64,000 bases of DNA, from the NCBI RefSeq assembly GCF_001443605.1, contig NZ_CP013118.1:1995501-2059500 (forward strand), written 5' to 3'. The DNA is from Salinivirga cyanobacteriivorans (lineage in GTDB: Bacteria > Bacteroidota > Bacteroidia > Bacteroidales > Salinivirgaceae). This document shows positions 41,600 through 49,443 of the stretch, one piece after another (the first letter of the stretch is position 1; each line of letters starts with the position of its first letter). The notes under the pieces were generated by a model. It ran no database searches and was not told the origin of the DNA. It saw only the letters and a program-made list of their open reading frames with translations. The translations under genes and the position numbers were made by a program.

Positions 41600-44425
41600 T
41601 TACTCCAGTTCATATCCCATGGTTTTGCCTTTTTTAACAGCAGGAATACCTTCGCGCATCCATTTGGGTGCAGCTTCTTCTTTGAGATAGTGATCAAAGA
41701 ATTGCTTCATACGAATACTTAAATCTTTCCGATTAGGGGTTTTACCGCGTTCATTGTGGGCACCATCATTATAGTTGAGCAGCCAAACGGGTTTATTGAG
41801 ACGACGCAACGCAACGAAATACTCTATTCCCTGGTACCAGGGTACAGCACCATCGCCATCATTATGCCGCATGAGTAATGGTGTATGAACCTTTGGAGCA
41901 TAGAAAACCGGAGAGTTTTCGATATAGTGCAGAGGTTTCTCCCAAAGCGTTCCGCCTATGCGGCTTTGAGTTTCCTCATACTGGAACATTCGGCTCATGC
42001 CACTTCCCCAACGAATGCCGCCATAGGCTGAAGTCATGTTAGATACAGGTGCCCCGGCTGAAGCTGCTGCAAACATATCAGTTTTAGTAATAATATATGC
42101 AGCCTCATATCCGCCCCAGCTTTGTCCCTGAATCCCAATATGATCTTTATCAATAAAATCATACTTATTCAACAATGCAACCGTTCCGCTTGAAACATAA
42201 TTGTAGGCACTTTCACCGGGGTAGCCTACTTTATACCGGATATTAGGAATGAAAACAATATAATCGTTACTGGTATAAAATGTAGTGTTGATAATAGAAC
42301 GGCTTGGCTTTGGTGTCCAGTGCGCATGCAACCTGTCCGAGTAAAGGCGATAAAAATATACCATCATTGGGTATTTCTTATTTGGATCGAAGTTCTCTGG
42401 TTTGTAAAGCAAACCCTCCTCCTCGGTTCCTTCAGAAGTAATCCACTTCACCAACTCTACACTGCCCCATTTATATTTGTTTTGCTGGGGGTTCGTATTT
42501 GAAATTTTCACAGGTTCTGAAATCTTCATGTCGCTGTACCAAACATCCGGATAGTCTCTAAACGAAGCTTTTTGCCAAATGAGCTTATCGGCGTTTTTTG
42601 CCTTGCGTGGGGCATAAAAGCGGTAATCATCCATGATAAGTTTTTCCGGATTTTCACCACCACCCAAACTGGTTATATAGTAACCTGACGCCTTTGTTTT
42701 TTGGTCAAAAGCAGTAAGCCAGAGGTCCGACTTTGGATCTATATATTTGGCATCGCGGTCTAATTGCCTGTAACGAAACCTGATGTTATTTTTTCGTCCG
42801 TATTCATTGGTAAGGCATACGGGATCTTTACGGCCCGACGGGTCAATTTGCCAAATATCAAATTCATCGTAAACCAGAAACCAATCATCATCTTTAGTCC
42901 ATCCGGCATAGTAGTATGGCGAAGGTTCATTGGGGTAATCATGGGTTACGCGATAGAACGGCACATCCAGGTTGCCTGTCAAATTTCTGTCTTTTTTGTC
43001 TTGAATATCGTACACGTGCCAGGCGCTGTCATTATTATTGTAATAATTTATATATTTTCCTGAAAAGGAGACACTTGTAGCTGACTGAATTTCCTCCAGC
43101 ACTTTGATTTTTTGGCCTGTAATTACATCTACCACGTATACATCTTTGTAGTAAGGCATCTCCCATGATCCTCGCTTTTCATACGGCTCATAATCGGCTC
43201 CGTAGGCTACATCTCCATTACCATCAAGCGTTAACCGTACATTTTGAAGCTTTTCATCTTCCAACTGTACCAGTTTTTCTTCCGATATATGGTATACAGT
43301 GAGATAGTTACGATTTTCTTCTCTTTTTTTCTCTTTCAACTGTTCGGGCTGAAGTTTTCCGTCTGTCCAACTCCACAAATCAAGGTTCACTTTTTCTTCG
43401 TCAAGCAGGGTATCTTTGGGCTCAGGTTCCGGAGCATCTGCGATTCCAAAAAACAGTCGTTCATCATTATCTGAAAAATAAATTCTGCCGTGTTCACTAA
43501 CAGTCCAACCTTCGGGAATTTCGGTTGACAAAGTATCAACCAACCCGATAGTTTCTTTGCCATTCCAGTAATGCAAACTATAAACCCTGGCTTTTATGGT
43601 GTCGGCACTATGTATAAAGGCAACATGCTGTTCGTCAATGCCTGGCTCCACCTTTTTAGCCAGCCCGTCGGCTACAAAAACAGTATCTACATGCTGCTTT
43701 CGTGTATCGAATGTGACCACAGCTGATCGGAGTACAGTGTCGTTTTGCTGTTTTATAAACGTAAGCAAACGGCCATTGTCAGAAAAGGCATACTCTGTAA
43801 CATTCTTGAATCGGTGTGTAATATCTTCTACTGGATTATATACCACTAACTCATAAGCATCGGGTGCATTTTTATCTGCCTTTTGCTTTTTCTTTTTGGC
43901 TTTTTCCCTGGCAGAGTCGGCAACTGTACTATCTTTTTTCGTTTTATCTTTTAACGGTTTCTCATTTTGCCATGCAATCCAGTCACCATCATCTTCAGGG
44001 ATTTTAAAAGATCTTACACGGGCATATTTTTTCAGTTTTTCAGATTCTGTCAAATATATCCCCAGGGAATCTTTTGGTAGTTTATCTTTTTTTACGCCAT
44101 CGAGTTTCATTTTCCTGACCGAATCATGCTGAGGTTTAATCGAAAAAGCAAGAAACGCAGAATTAGGGGCAAACTTTGGGTTGCCTCCACGTTGAAAAGT
44201 CGTTTTCTCACCAGAAGAAGCCCCCCTTATTTTTAGCACCCCATCTCCTTTATAAGGATTTATTTCGTAAGCCACAAACATACCATTGGGTGAAATTTTT
44301 TCGTTACTCAAATGATTCCAGTGATCGAAATCATCGACCTGGAGTGATTTCTTTTCCTGTGCGCTTAATGAAAAGCTTGCTATAGCGAACAGTACAATTG
44401 TAAATGCAAAATATTTAAAATACAT
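41600..44425 (-). CDS. S9 family prolyl-oligopeptidase-type peptidase
   Basis: This 941-residue secreted peptidase has a signal peptide (1-22), an N-terminal beta-propeller (~30-650) and a C-terminal alpha/beta hydrolase domain (~680-930). The catalytic triad is visible: Ser769 in GQSWGGY, Asp in HNDGDGAVPW and His in NDGAHNERG. The S9 family cleaves oligopeptides after proline or related residues. This long form with an extra Lys/Asp-rich insertion (DKTKKDSTVADSAREKAKKKK broken over ~165-190) is common in Bacteroidota and is often annotated as an S9 peptidase or acylaminoacyl-type. It would work in the periplasm alongside the DPP7. Monocistronic, with a terminator. Confidence 0.92.
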   Translation of the reverse strand: MYFKYFAFTIVLFAIASFSLSAQEKKSLQVDDFDHWNHLSNEKISPNGMFVAYEINPYKGDGVLKIRGASSGEKTTFQRGGNPKFAPNSAFLAFSIKPQHDSVRKMKLDGVKKDKLPKDSLGIYLTESEKLKKYARVRSFKIPEDDGDWIAWQNEKPLKDKTKKDSTVADSAREKAKKKKQKADKNAPDAYELVVYNPVEDITHRFKNVTEYAFSDNGRLLTFIKQQNDTVLRSAVVTFDTRKQHVDTVFVADGLAKKVEPGIDEQHVAFIHSADTIKARVYSLHYWNGKETIGLVDTLSTEIPEGWTVSEHGRIYFSDNDERLFFGIADAPEPEPKDTLLDEEKVNLDLWSWTDGKLQPEQLKEKKREENRNYLTVYHISEEKLVQLEDEKLQNVRLTLDGNGDVAYGADYEPYEKRGSWEMPYYKDVYVVDVITGQKIKVLEEIQSATSVSFSGKYINYYNNNDSAWHVYDIQDKKDRNLTGNLDVPFYRVTHDYPNEPSPYYYAGWTKDDDWFLVYDEFDIWQIDPSGRKDPVCLTNEYGRKNNIRFRYRQLDRDAKYIDPKSDLWLTAFDQKTKASGYYITSLGGGENPEKLIMDDYRFYAPRKAKNADKLIWQKASFRDYPDVWYSDMKISEPVKISNTNPQQNKYKWGSVELVKWITSEGTEEEGLLYKPENFDPNKKYPMMVYFYRLYSDRLHAHWTPKPSRSIINTTFYTSNDYIVFIPNIRYKVGYPGESAYNYVSSGTVALLNKYDFIDKDHIGIQGQSWGGYEAAYIITKTDMFAAASAGAPVSNMTSAYGGIRWGSGMSRMFQYEETQSRIGGTLWEKPLHYIENSPVFYAPKVHTPLLMRHNDGDGAVPWYQGIEYFVALRRLNKPVWLLNYNDGAHNERGKTPNRKDLSIRMKQFFDHYLKEEAAPKWMREGIPAVKKGKTMGYELE

Positions 44426-44555
44426 AACAGGTTGATTTATATAATAGCACGCAAAATAGTTAATTTCGGTAATATATTAAAAATCGTCCGACAACGAACA
44501 CTCAATTCAAACCACTTGACAAGCACTCAACAAAACAGTAAATTAGTTAGAAAAA

Positions 44556-45287
44556 ATGCAAACCGTCCTGAAACTCTCAAATAAAATAATTTGGCCAGTA
44601 ATTGCCTTTGGCATTACAATGGCAATGTTCGAAGCCTCAGTTGTTGTATATCTCCGCGAGCTTTATTATCCTGAAGGCTTTTCTTTTCCGTTAAAACTCA
44701 CAAGTGACAATGTCGCCATCACTGAATTTCTAAGAGAAGCTGCATCGCTTATCATGATAGGAGCTGTGGCATGGCTGGCCGGCAGAGGCTTCACACAGCG
44801 CTTTGCATGGTTCCTGATCATTTTTGCCATCTGGGATATCTTTTACTATGTTTTTCTTAAGGCAATTCTCAATTGGCCCGAATCATTTATGACATGGGAT
44901 ATTCTCTTCCTTATTCCGGTACACTGGACAGGTCCGGTGATTGCCCCGGTATTAATATCTCTCATCATGATTGCACTGGGTACATTAATGCTTAAATTTA
45001 CTGCACTCAAACAAGCTCCTGCTATTATAAACAAGAATGAATGGTGGTTTTTAGGCAGCGGGGCCTTTGTTGTATTTACCGCATTTATACTCGATTATAC
45101 AATATACCTGATATCGAATTTCGGCAAAGCACTGCAAGGCAGTCTTATTGAAAAATTAACAGCCCTTTCTTTGAAATACAAACCAGACTACTTTCCATGG
45201 TGGCTTTTCTTAACGGGTGTAGCATTGCTTGTTTTTATGATCTCCCGCTATTACATACGAAACAAGCAAACAAGCCCAACAGATTAA
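44556..45287 (+). CDS. Integral membrane protein of unknown function
   Basis: This 243-residue protein has about six predicted transmembrane helices (e.g. residues 11-32, 68-85, 90-108, 125-147, 165-190, 215-235) and no signal peptide or recognisable catalytic motif. Loops are short, and a FLREAASLIMIGAVAWL helix follows a periplasmic segment. I do not recognise a family. It is followed after 80 nt by the permease gene, which has its own TAnnTTTG element, so the two may be separately transcribed. Confidence 0.75.
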   Translation: MQTVLKLSNKIIWPVIAFGITMAMFEASVVVYLRELYYPEGFSFPLKLTSDNVAITEFLREAASLIMIGAVAWLAGRGFTQRFAWFLIIFAIWDIFYYVFLKAILNWPESFMTWDILFLIPVHWTGPVIAPVLISLIMIALGTLMLKFTALKQAPAIINKNEWWFLGSGAFVVFTAFILDYTIYLISNFGKALQGSLIEKLTALSLKYKPDYFPWWLFLTGVALLVFMISRYYIRNKQTSPTD

Positions 45288-45330
45288 AATAAAAGGAGAT
45301 GGTTTAAAGCTCTGCAGATAGCAATTTTTA

Positions 45331-45338
45331 TAACTTTG
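45331..45338 (+). promoter_or_regulatory. Bacteroidota -7 element upstream of the OppC-like permease
   Basis: TAACTTTG followed by CC matches TAnnTTTG exactly and lies 29 nt before the permease ATG. No clear -33 TTTG at consensus spacing. Confidence 0.5.
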
Positions 45339-45367
45339 CCTTTCGGACTAATGCAACGTTTTACCTC

Positions 45368-46549
45368 ATGATCAGAAGCAGGGTTTTAAAAAACTTTTTC
45401 AAAATCAAGGTAGCCGTAACAGGTTTAATTATTATATCATTGATATTTATCATTGCTCTTCTGGCTTATGTAATAGCACCAGACAACACTCCATATGCCA
45501 ATGGTCAGCAAATTACCCTGGGAAATATCAAACCAGGCAAGGTAATAACATTTCTAAATATCAAGCGCAACAAAAAAACAGATTCGGAATCCTGGATTTA
45601 TAAATTCATGCATGGCTTTCCTTCTGCATACAATCGCATACCCATTAATAACTATGAGGTTAACGGCGACAGCATTTTTATAGAAGAGTACGGCAGTACA
45701 AGTAAAACCAAGTTTCAAAACAGTTTTCATCTGGCCGACATCTTTTATGCCATACAAGGGGGACGAACAATTAAAAAGAAAAGCGGAAATTACATTATCC
45801 CAATTGTTAATGACAAGTCCAAAACCGTATCAATCTCAAAGCTTAAAGCGCAAATACCAGAAGAAGCCATAAAGCAGCAAACATTTTGGTTAGGCACCGA
45901 CCGGTTTGGGCGCGACATGTTAAGCCGTATAATTGTGGGCAGCCGAATCTCTATTTCAGTCGGCTTTATTGCTGTTGGCATATCACTCTTTGTGGGCATT
46001 ATACTGGGCTTACTCGGTGGTTATTACGGCGGCATTATAGACAAACTAATTATGTGGCTAATAAATGTAGTGTGGTCCATTCCTACGCTCCTTTTGGTGA
46101 TCGCCATAAGTATGGTATTAGGGAAGGGATTTTGGCAAATATTTCTGGCTGTAGGGTTAACCATGTGGGTAGAAGTAGCGCGTGTTGTGCGGGGCCAGGT
46201 AAAAAGCTTAAAAGAAAAAGACTTTGTGCTATCCGCAAGGGTGCTTGGTATTTCTGGTAGCCGCATCATGTTCCGGCATATTTTACCTAACACCACAGGA
46301 CCATTAATTGTAATTTCAGCAGCTAACTTTGCAACAGCAATACTTCTAGAAGCAGGCTTAAGCTTTCTGGGCATAGGCGTACAGCCACCAATGCCATCCT
46401 GGGGCAATATGATACGCGACCATTATGGCTATATTGTGGTGGACCAGGCTTACCTTGCTATTGTTCCCGGACTTGCCATCATGCTTATGGTGTGGTCTTT
46501 CAATGTACTTGGCTATGGTTTAAGAGATGCTTTCGATGTAAAAAACTAG
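45368..46549 (+). CDS. ABC transporter permease, OppC/DppC family (isolated)
   Basis: This 393-residue inner-membrane permease of the peptide/nickel ABC importer family has TM1 at ~16-37. A periplasmic insertion of about 120 residues (~40-165) follows, then the conserved LGTDRFGRDMLSRII entry and five further helices. The EAA-type coupling loop is seen around VRGQVKSLKEKDFVLSARVLGIS, and the C-terminal signature is EAGLSFLGIGVQPPMPSWG. Importers of this class need an OppB partner, ATPases and a binding protein, none of which is adjacent, so partners must be encoded elsewhere. The N-terminal insertion is longer than in Escherichia OppC. Confidence 0.9.
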   Translation: MIRSRVLKNFFKIKVAVTGLIIISLIFIIALLAYVIAPDNTPYANGQQITLGNIKPGKVITFLNIKRNKKTDSESWIYKFMHGFPSAYNRIPINNYEVNGDSIFIEEYGSTSKTKFQNSFHLADIFYAIQGGRTIKKKSGNYIIPIVNDKSKTVSISKLKAQIPEEAIKQQTFWLGTDRFGRDMLSRIIVGSRISISVGFIAVGISLFVGIILGLLGGYYGGIIDKLIMWLINVVWSIPTLLLVIAISMVLGKGFWQIFLAVGLTMWVEVARVVRGQVKSLKEKDFVLSARVLGISGSRIMFRHILPNTTGPLIVISAANFATAILLEAGLSFLGIGVQPPMPSWGNMIRDHYGYIVVDQAYLAIVPGLAIMLMVWSFNVLGYGLRDAFDVKN

Positions 46550-46750
46550 GTATTAAAACACCCCCTTTTGGTATAAAATCTCACTTTTTCTGAACTTTCT
46601 ACCCCGGCTTTGCGTTTAAATAATACAAACTGTTAATGAATGAGTTATATTCACAACACAGAACACATATTTCAGTGGAACAGGTTAATATTTGCCCGAA
46701 TCAATATCCTGTCTGTTAAGTTTGTAGTTAAAATAAACCAGGGCCACTGA

Positions 46751-46759
46751 TAGCTTTGC
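46751..46759 (+). promoter_or_regulatory. Bacteroidota -7 element for the coiled-coil cluster
   Basis: TAGCTTTGC matches TAnnTTTG. A TTTG at 46721-46724 is 26 bp upstream, longer than ideal. It sits in the 336-nt gap 46550-46885, where I see nothing else definite. The leader would be ~120 nt. Confidence 0.45.
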
Positions 46760-46885
46760 GCAAACAGGGAAACTACATTCCTGTTTATTATTTTCATTTA
46801 CATAGTTAAAGATCCTCAAAAATAGCACAGAAGCTATTTTTTGACACCACGCACAAATTATTAAATTCTTAAAAATAAATTTATT

Positions 46886-48274
46886 ATGAGACGAATAATC
46901 ATTTTCTTATCAACCGCCATTTTCTTATTCACAATGGCATGCAGTAACGAACAGACAAAAGATGAGGCACAAAAGCTTATAGATAAGCAGACAAAAGCCC
47001 TTGAAAAGGAACAGGAATCAGTAGAACAGGTTTTTGATAAACTGGATAAAGCCAGGGATTCACTTACACAAGAACAACAAAGGCTTAAAAGCACAAAAGC
47101 AACTGTAGAAAAAAATGTAAATGAACTTGAACAGGAGCAAAAAGAGTTCGCAAAAAGCTTAAAGCAAGAGGAAAAATCGACGCTTGAGAAGAAAAGAAGC
47201 GAACTTGAAAAACGCCTGACAGAGCTTGAAGACAGCATAAAAACAGTAGAAGAAGAACTTGGCAGCCTTGATGAAAAGACTGACACTCTTTCAATGCAGG
47301 AAAAACAGTTAAAAGACCAGCAAAAGCAGGCAAAAGCAAAGCTCGTTACGGGTATTGAGAAAATTGATGAAAGGCTCGTTGAAATTGAGAATCAGCGCAA
47401 GATAAAACAGAAAGAGATTGAAATAAACAAACAGAAACAGAAACTGGCACAACAAAAGATTGATTTACTCAAAGATGAAAAAAGTGTTTACCTGAGAGAA
47501 AAAAACGAAGTACTTTCAAGCGACGGAGATGATGCAGAACTCGAAAAGTATAATCTCAAAATTAAAGACATTGAAAGTAAGATAAATGATGAAGAGAGCA
47601 AAGCACTGGTTGCTGAGAAACGCATATCGAGTTTAAAAAAATGGATGGAGGATGTAGAAGAACTTCAAACAAGGCTGAGTACGATGATGGAGGAAGAGTA
47701 CAGCGAAAATGAAATCATTAATGAATTCACCAATAAAGAAACACAAAGGCTCAAACAAGAGCAAACGAACATTGAGGAGGAAATGAAGTCCCTCAAACAA
47801 ATGAAAACCGACCTGGCAGACAAGAAAAAAGCTGTAGATGAGCAACTATCAAATGTAGACGAACAAATTGAACTTGTAAAAAGTCAGGAATTGTTTGAAA
47901 TTCTGGCCAGAAAGTCGGCCATTGAAGAACAGGCAGCCCAGCTTTCGAGCGAAGAGCAGCAACTACATAAAAAACAAAAAGTCACGACTCCCGTGCCAAA
48001 AGTTGACACAACGGTAGAGGGAACAGATTTACTAAAAAGCATTGAAGAAGACATTAATGCCAAGCGTAAAAACATTGAGAACCTGAAAAATGAAATTGCA
48101 TTAGAACGGCAAAAGCTGGCTGAAAAGCAAGCAAAAATTGAGGAAAGACGTTCAGAAAACGTAAAAAAAGCAGCCAAAACCACGGCTATTATCATAATTG
48201 CAGGCCTTATAGTTGTAGTGCTCCTTTACCTTATTGGACGTAATGCAGCAAGAAAAAAGAAAGCAAAAAAATAA
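46886..48274 (+). CDS. Long coiled-coil lipoprotein with C-terminal transmembrane helix
   Basis: This 462-residue protein begins with a lipoprotein signal (lipobox TMAC, Cys19). About 390 residues of near-continuous heptad-rich, Lys/Glu/Gln-dominated coiled coil follow (~25-430). A hydrophobic helix at ~436-455 (AIIIIAGLIVVVLLYLI) and a short basic tail RKKKAKK end the chain. The basic tail predicts that its C-terminus is cytoplasmic, so the chain would be acylated at one end and membrane-spanning at the other. No enzymatic motif. It is the first of three co-directional genes whose products are all helical or membrane-associated. Envelope spacer or tether is my inference. Confidence 0.75.
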   Translation: MRRIIIFLSTAIFLFTMACSNEQTKDEAQKLIDKQTKALEKEQESVEQVFDKLDKARDSLTQEQQRLKSTKATVEKNVNELEQEQKEFAKSLKQEEKSTLEKKRSELEKRLTELEDSIKTVEEELGSLDEKTDTLSMQEKQLKDQQKQAKAKLVTGIEKIDERLVEIENQRKIKQKEIEINKQKQKLAQQKIDLLKDEKSVYLREKNEVLSSDGDDAELEKYNLKIKDIESKINDEESKALVAEKRISSLKKWMEDVEELQTRLSTMMEEEYSENEIINEFTNKETQRLKQEQTNIEEEMKSLKQMKTDLADKKKAVDEQLSNVDEQIELVKSQELFEILARKSAIEEQAAQLSSEEQQLHKKQKVTTPVPKVDTTVEGTDLLKSIEEDINAKRKNIENLKNEIALERQKLAEKQAKIEERRSENVKKAAKTTAIIIIAGLIVVVLLYLIGRNAARKKKAKK

Positions 48275-48322
48275 TTCAGGGAAACGTCGAATAGATTTTC
48301 TAACCATAAAAATCAAATAATT

Positions 48323-48850
48323 ATGACAACAAAGAAAGAACAAGATAAAGCCAAAGAAACTGAAGAAAAAAAAGCAAAAAGCACACAGAATAATGAGCAA
48401 AAAAACACCCAGGAAACAGCAGACACCGGATTCTGGGATGAAGCCAAAGACAATGTTTCTGAGGGGGCCAAAATTGTTGGTGAGGAAGCCAAAAGAATAG
48501 GTGGAAAAATTTCATCATACTCGGAAAAAATTTTTGGTAAAATATCGGAATCGGCTTCAGATGTATATAAAATCAGCTCAGAGTTTACGAAAGATGCGGT
48601 AAACTCAGCCCAGGAACTGGCAGAGAAATACAAAGACAAATATGAAATCAATAAGCTCAATAACCAGAAGAAGCATTACGCCACACAATTGGGCATGAGG
48701 TTTTACCTTGACATAAAAAACAATGATAACCGCATCCCGAGAGGCTTCCTTGATGAGAACGACATTAAAGGACTGATCAGCAAACTCGAAAAAATTGATC
48801 AGGAAGTTTTGGAGATCACTAAAGATGAAGAAAAGAAATCAAACTCATAA
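48323..48850 (+). CDS. Hydrophilic helical protein of unknown function
   Basis: This 175-residue protein has no signal peptide. A charged, low-complexity N-terminus (residues 1-32, Lys/Glu/Gln/Thr-rich) precedes amphipathic helices with an 11-residue-like periodicity (DEAKDNVSEGAKIVGEEAKRI, shown here as separate blocks), reminiscent of LEA/apolipoprotein-type membrane-binding helices. A more globular C-terminal part follows (MRFYLDIKNNDNRIPRGFLDE). No family recognised. It lies 48 nt downstream of the coiled-coil lipoprotein and 30 nt upstream of the membrane protein, presumably in one operon. Confidence 0.7.
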   Translation: MTTKKEQDKAKETEEKKAKSTQNNEQKNTQETADTGFWDEAKDNVSEGAKIVGEEAKRIGGKISSYSEKIFGKISESASDVYKISSEFTKDAVNSAQELAEKYKDKYEINKLNNQKKHYATQLGMRFYLDIKNNDNRIPRGFLDENDIKGLISKLEKIDQEVLEITKDEEKKSNS

Positions 48851-48880
48851 TGACTAAAACAAATATTAAATGATCTTTTT

Positions 48881-49339
48881 ATGAAAAATAATCAGCATAA
48901 AATCATTATCGATGTTTTACTGGTAATTTGGACTTTTCTCTGGGTGTATTACATGGCATTTAACTGGGCCATATTTAGCATAGAATTAAAAGTCAACCTT
49001 GGTTTCGCTGTTATTTCAGGCTACCCCTTTGTATTTTTCTTTATACTCGGATTGCTGACTTTAATTATTATCAAATACAGTTACCACTTCGCAGCAATAA
49101 AGCTATCCAGTAAAGAAAAAGAGGAGCATAATCAAAAAAGCTTACTGGAAAAAGATATCGAGATTCTAAAACTCAAAGAAGTACTCTTTAAAATGCAAAC
49201 CAAGGATATGAGCGAAAGTAGCACGGCTTTAAGTGCACTTCAGGAAAAACTGGACAACATTTCCAAACAAATATCCAGTGATGAGCAAACGAAAGAACCC
49301 CCTGAAAAAAGCCAGGGCGAAAATAAAGAACAAAAATAG
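48881..49339 (+). CDS. Small membrane protein with C-terminal coiled coil
   Basis: This 152-residue protein has two transmembrane helices (~9-31 and ~47-70). A cytoplasmic, charged coiled-coil tail follows (~78-135) and then an unstructured Glu/Lys/Gln-rich end. No catalytic motif or known family. It is the third gene of the cluster with the coiled-coil lipoprotein, and is followed by a terminator, so the cluster is probably a complete transcription unit. Confidence 0.7.
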   Translation: MKNNQHKIIIDVLLVIWTFLWVYYMAFNWAIFSIELKVNLGFAVISGYPFVFFFILGLLTLIIIKYSYHFAAIKLSSKEKEEHNQKSLLEKDIEILKLKEVLFKMQTKDMSESSTALSALQEKLDNISKQISSDEQTKEPPEKSQGENKEQK

Positions 49340-49359
49340 TAAAGCCCCACAATCAAATA

Positions 49360-49397
49360 AAAATAAGCTGGCGATTGACTCGTCAGCTTATTTTTTT
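49360..49397 (+). terminator. Terminator of the coiled-coil cluster
   Basis: AAATAAGCTG-GC pairs with GT-CAGCTTATTT around a ~9-nt loop and ends in a T-run, about 25 nt after the last stop codon. Confidence 0.82.
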
Positions 49398-49443
49398 ATT
49401 CAGCGTATTTTCACCCTTTTAATTCTCACATAAAAGAATTAAA

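Noticed and set aside
46550-46885. Possible small RNA or hidden gene in the 336-nt gap
   Set aside because: Apart from a TAnnTTTG promoter element I see no hairpin with T-run and no coding pattern.
46861-47286. Ser/Phe-rich minus-strand ORF opposite the coiled-coil gene
   Set aside because: Its low-complexity Ser/Phe/Cys composition is the antisense of Lys/Glu/Gln-rich coiled coil.
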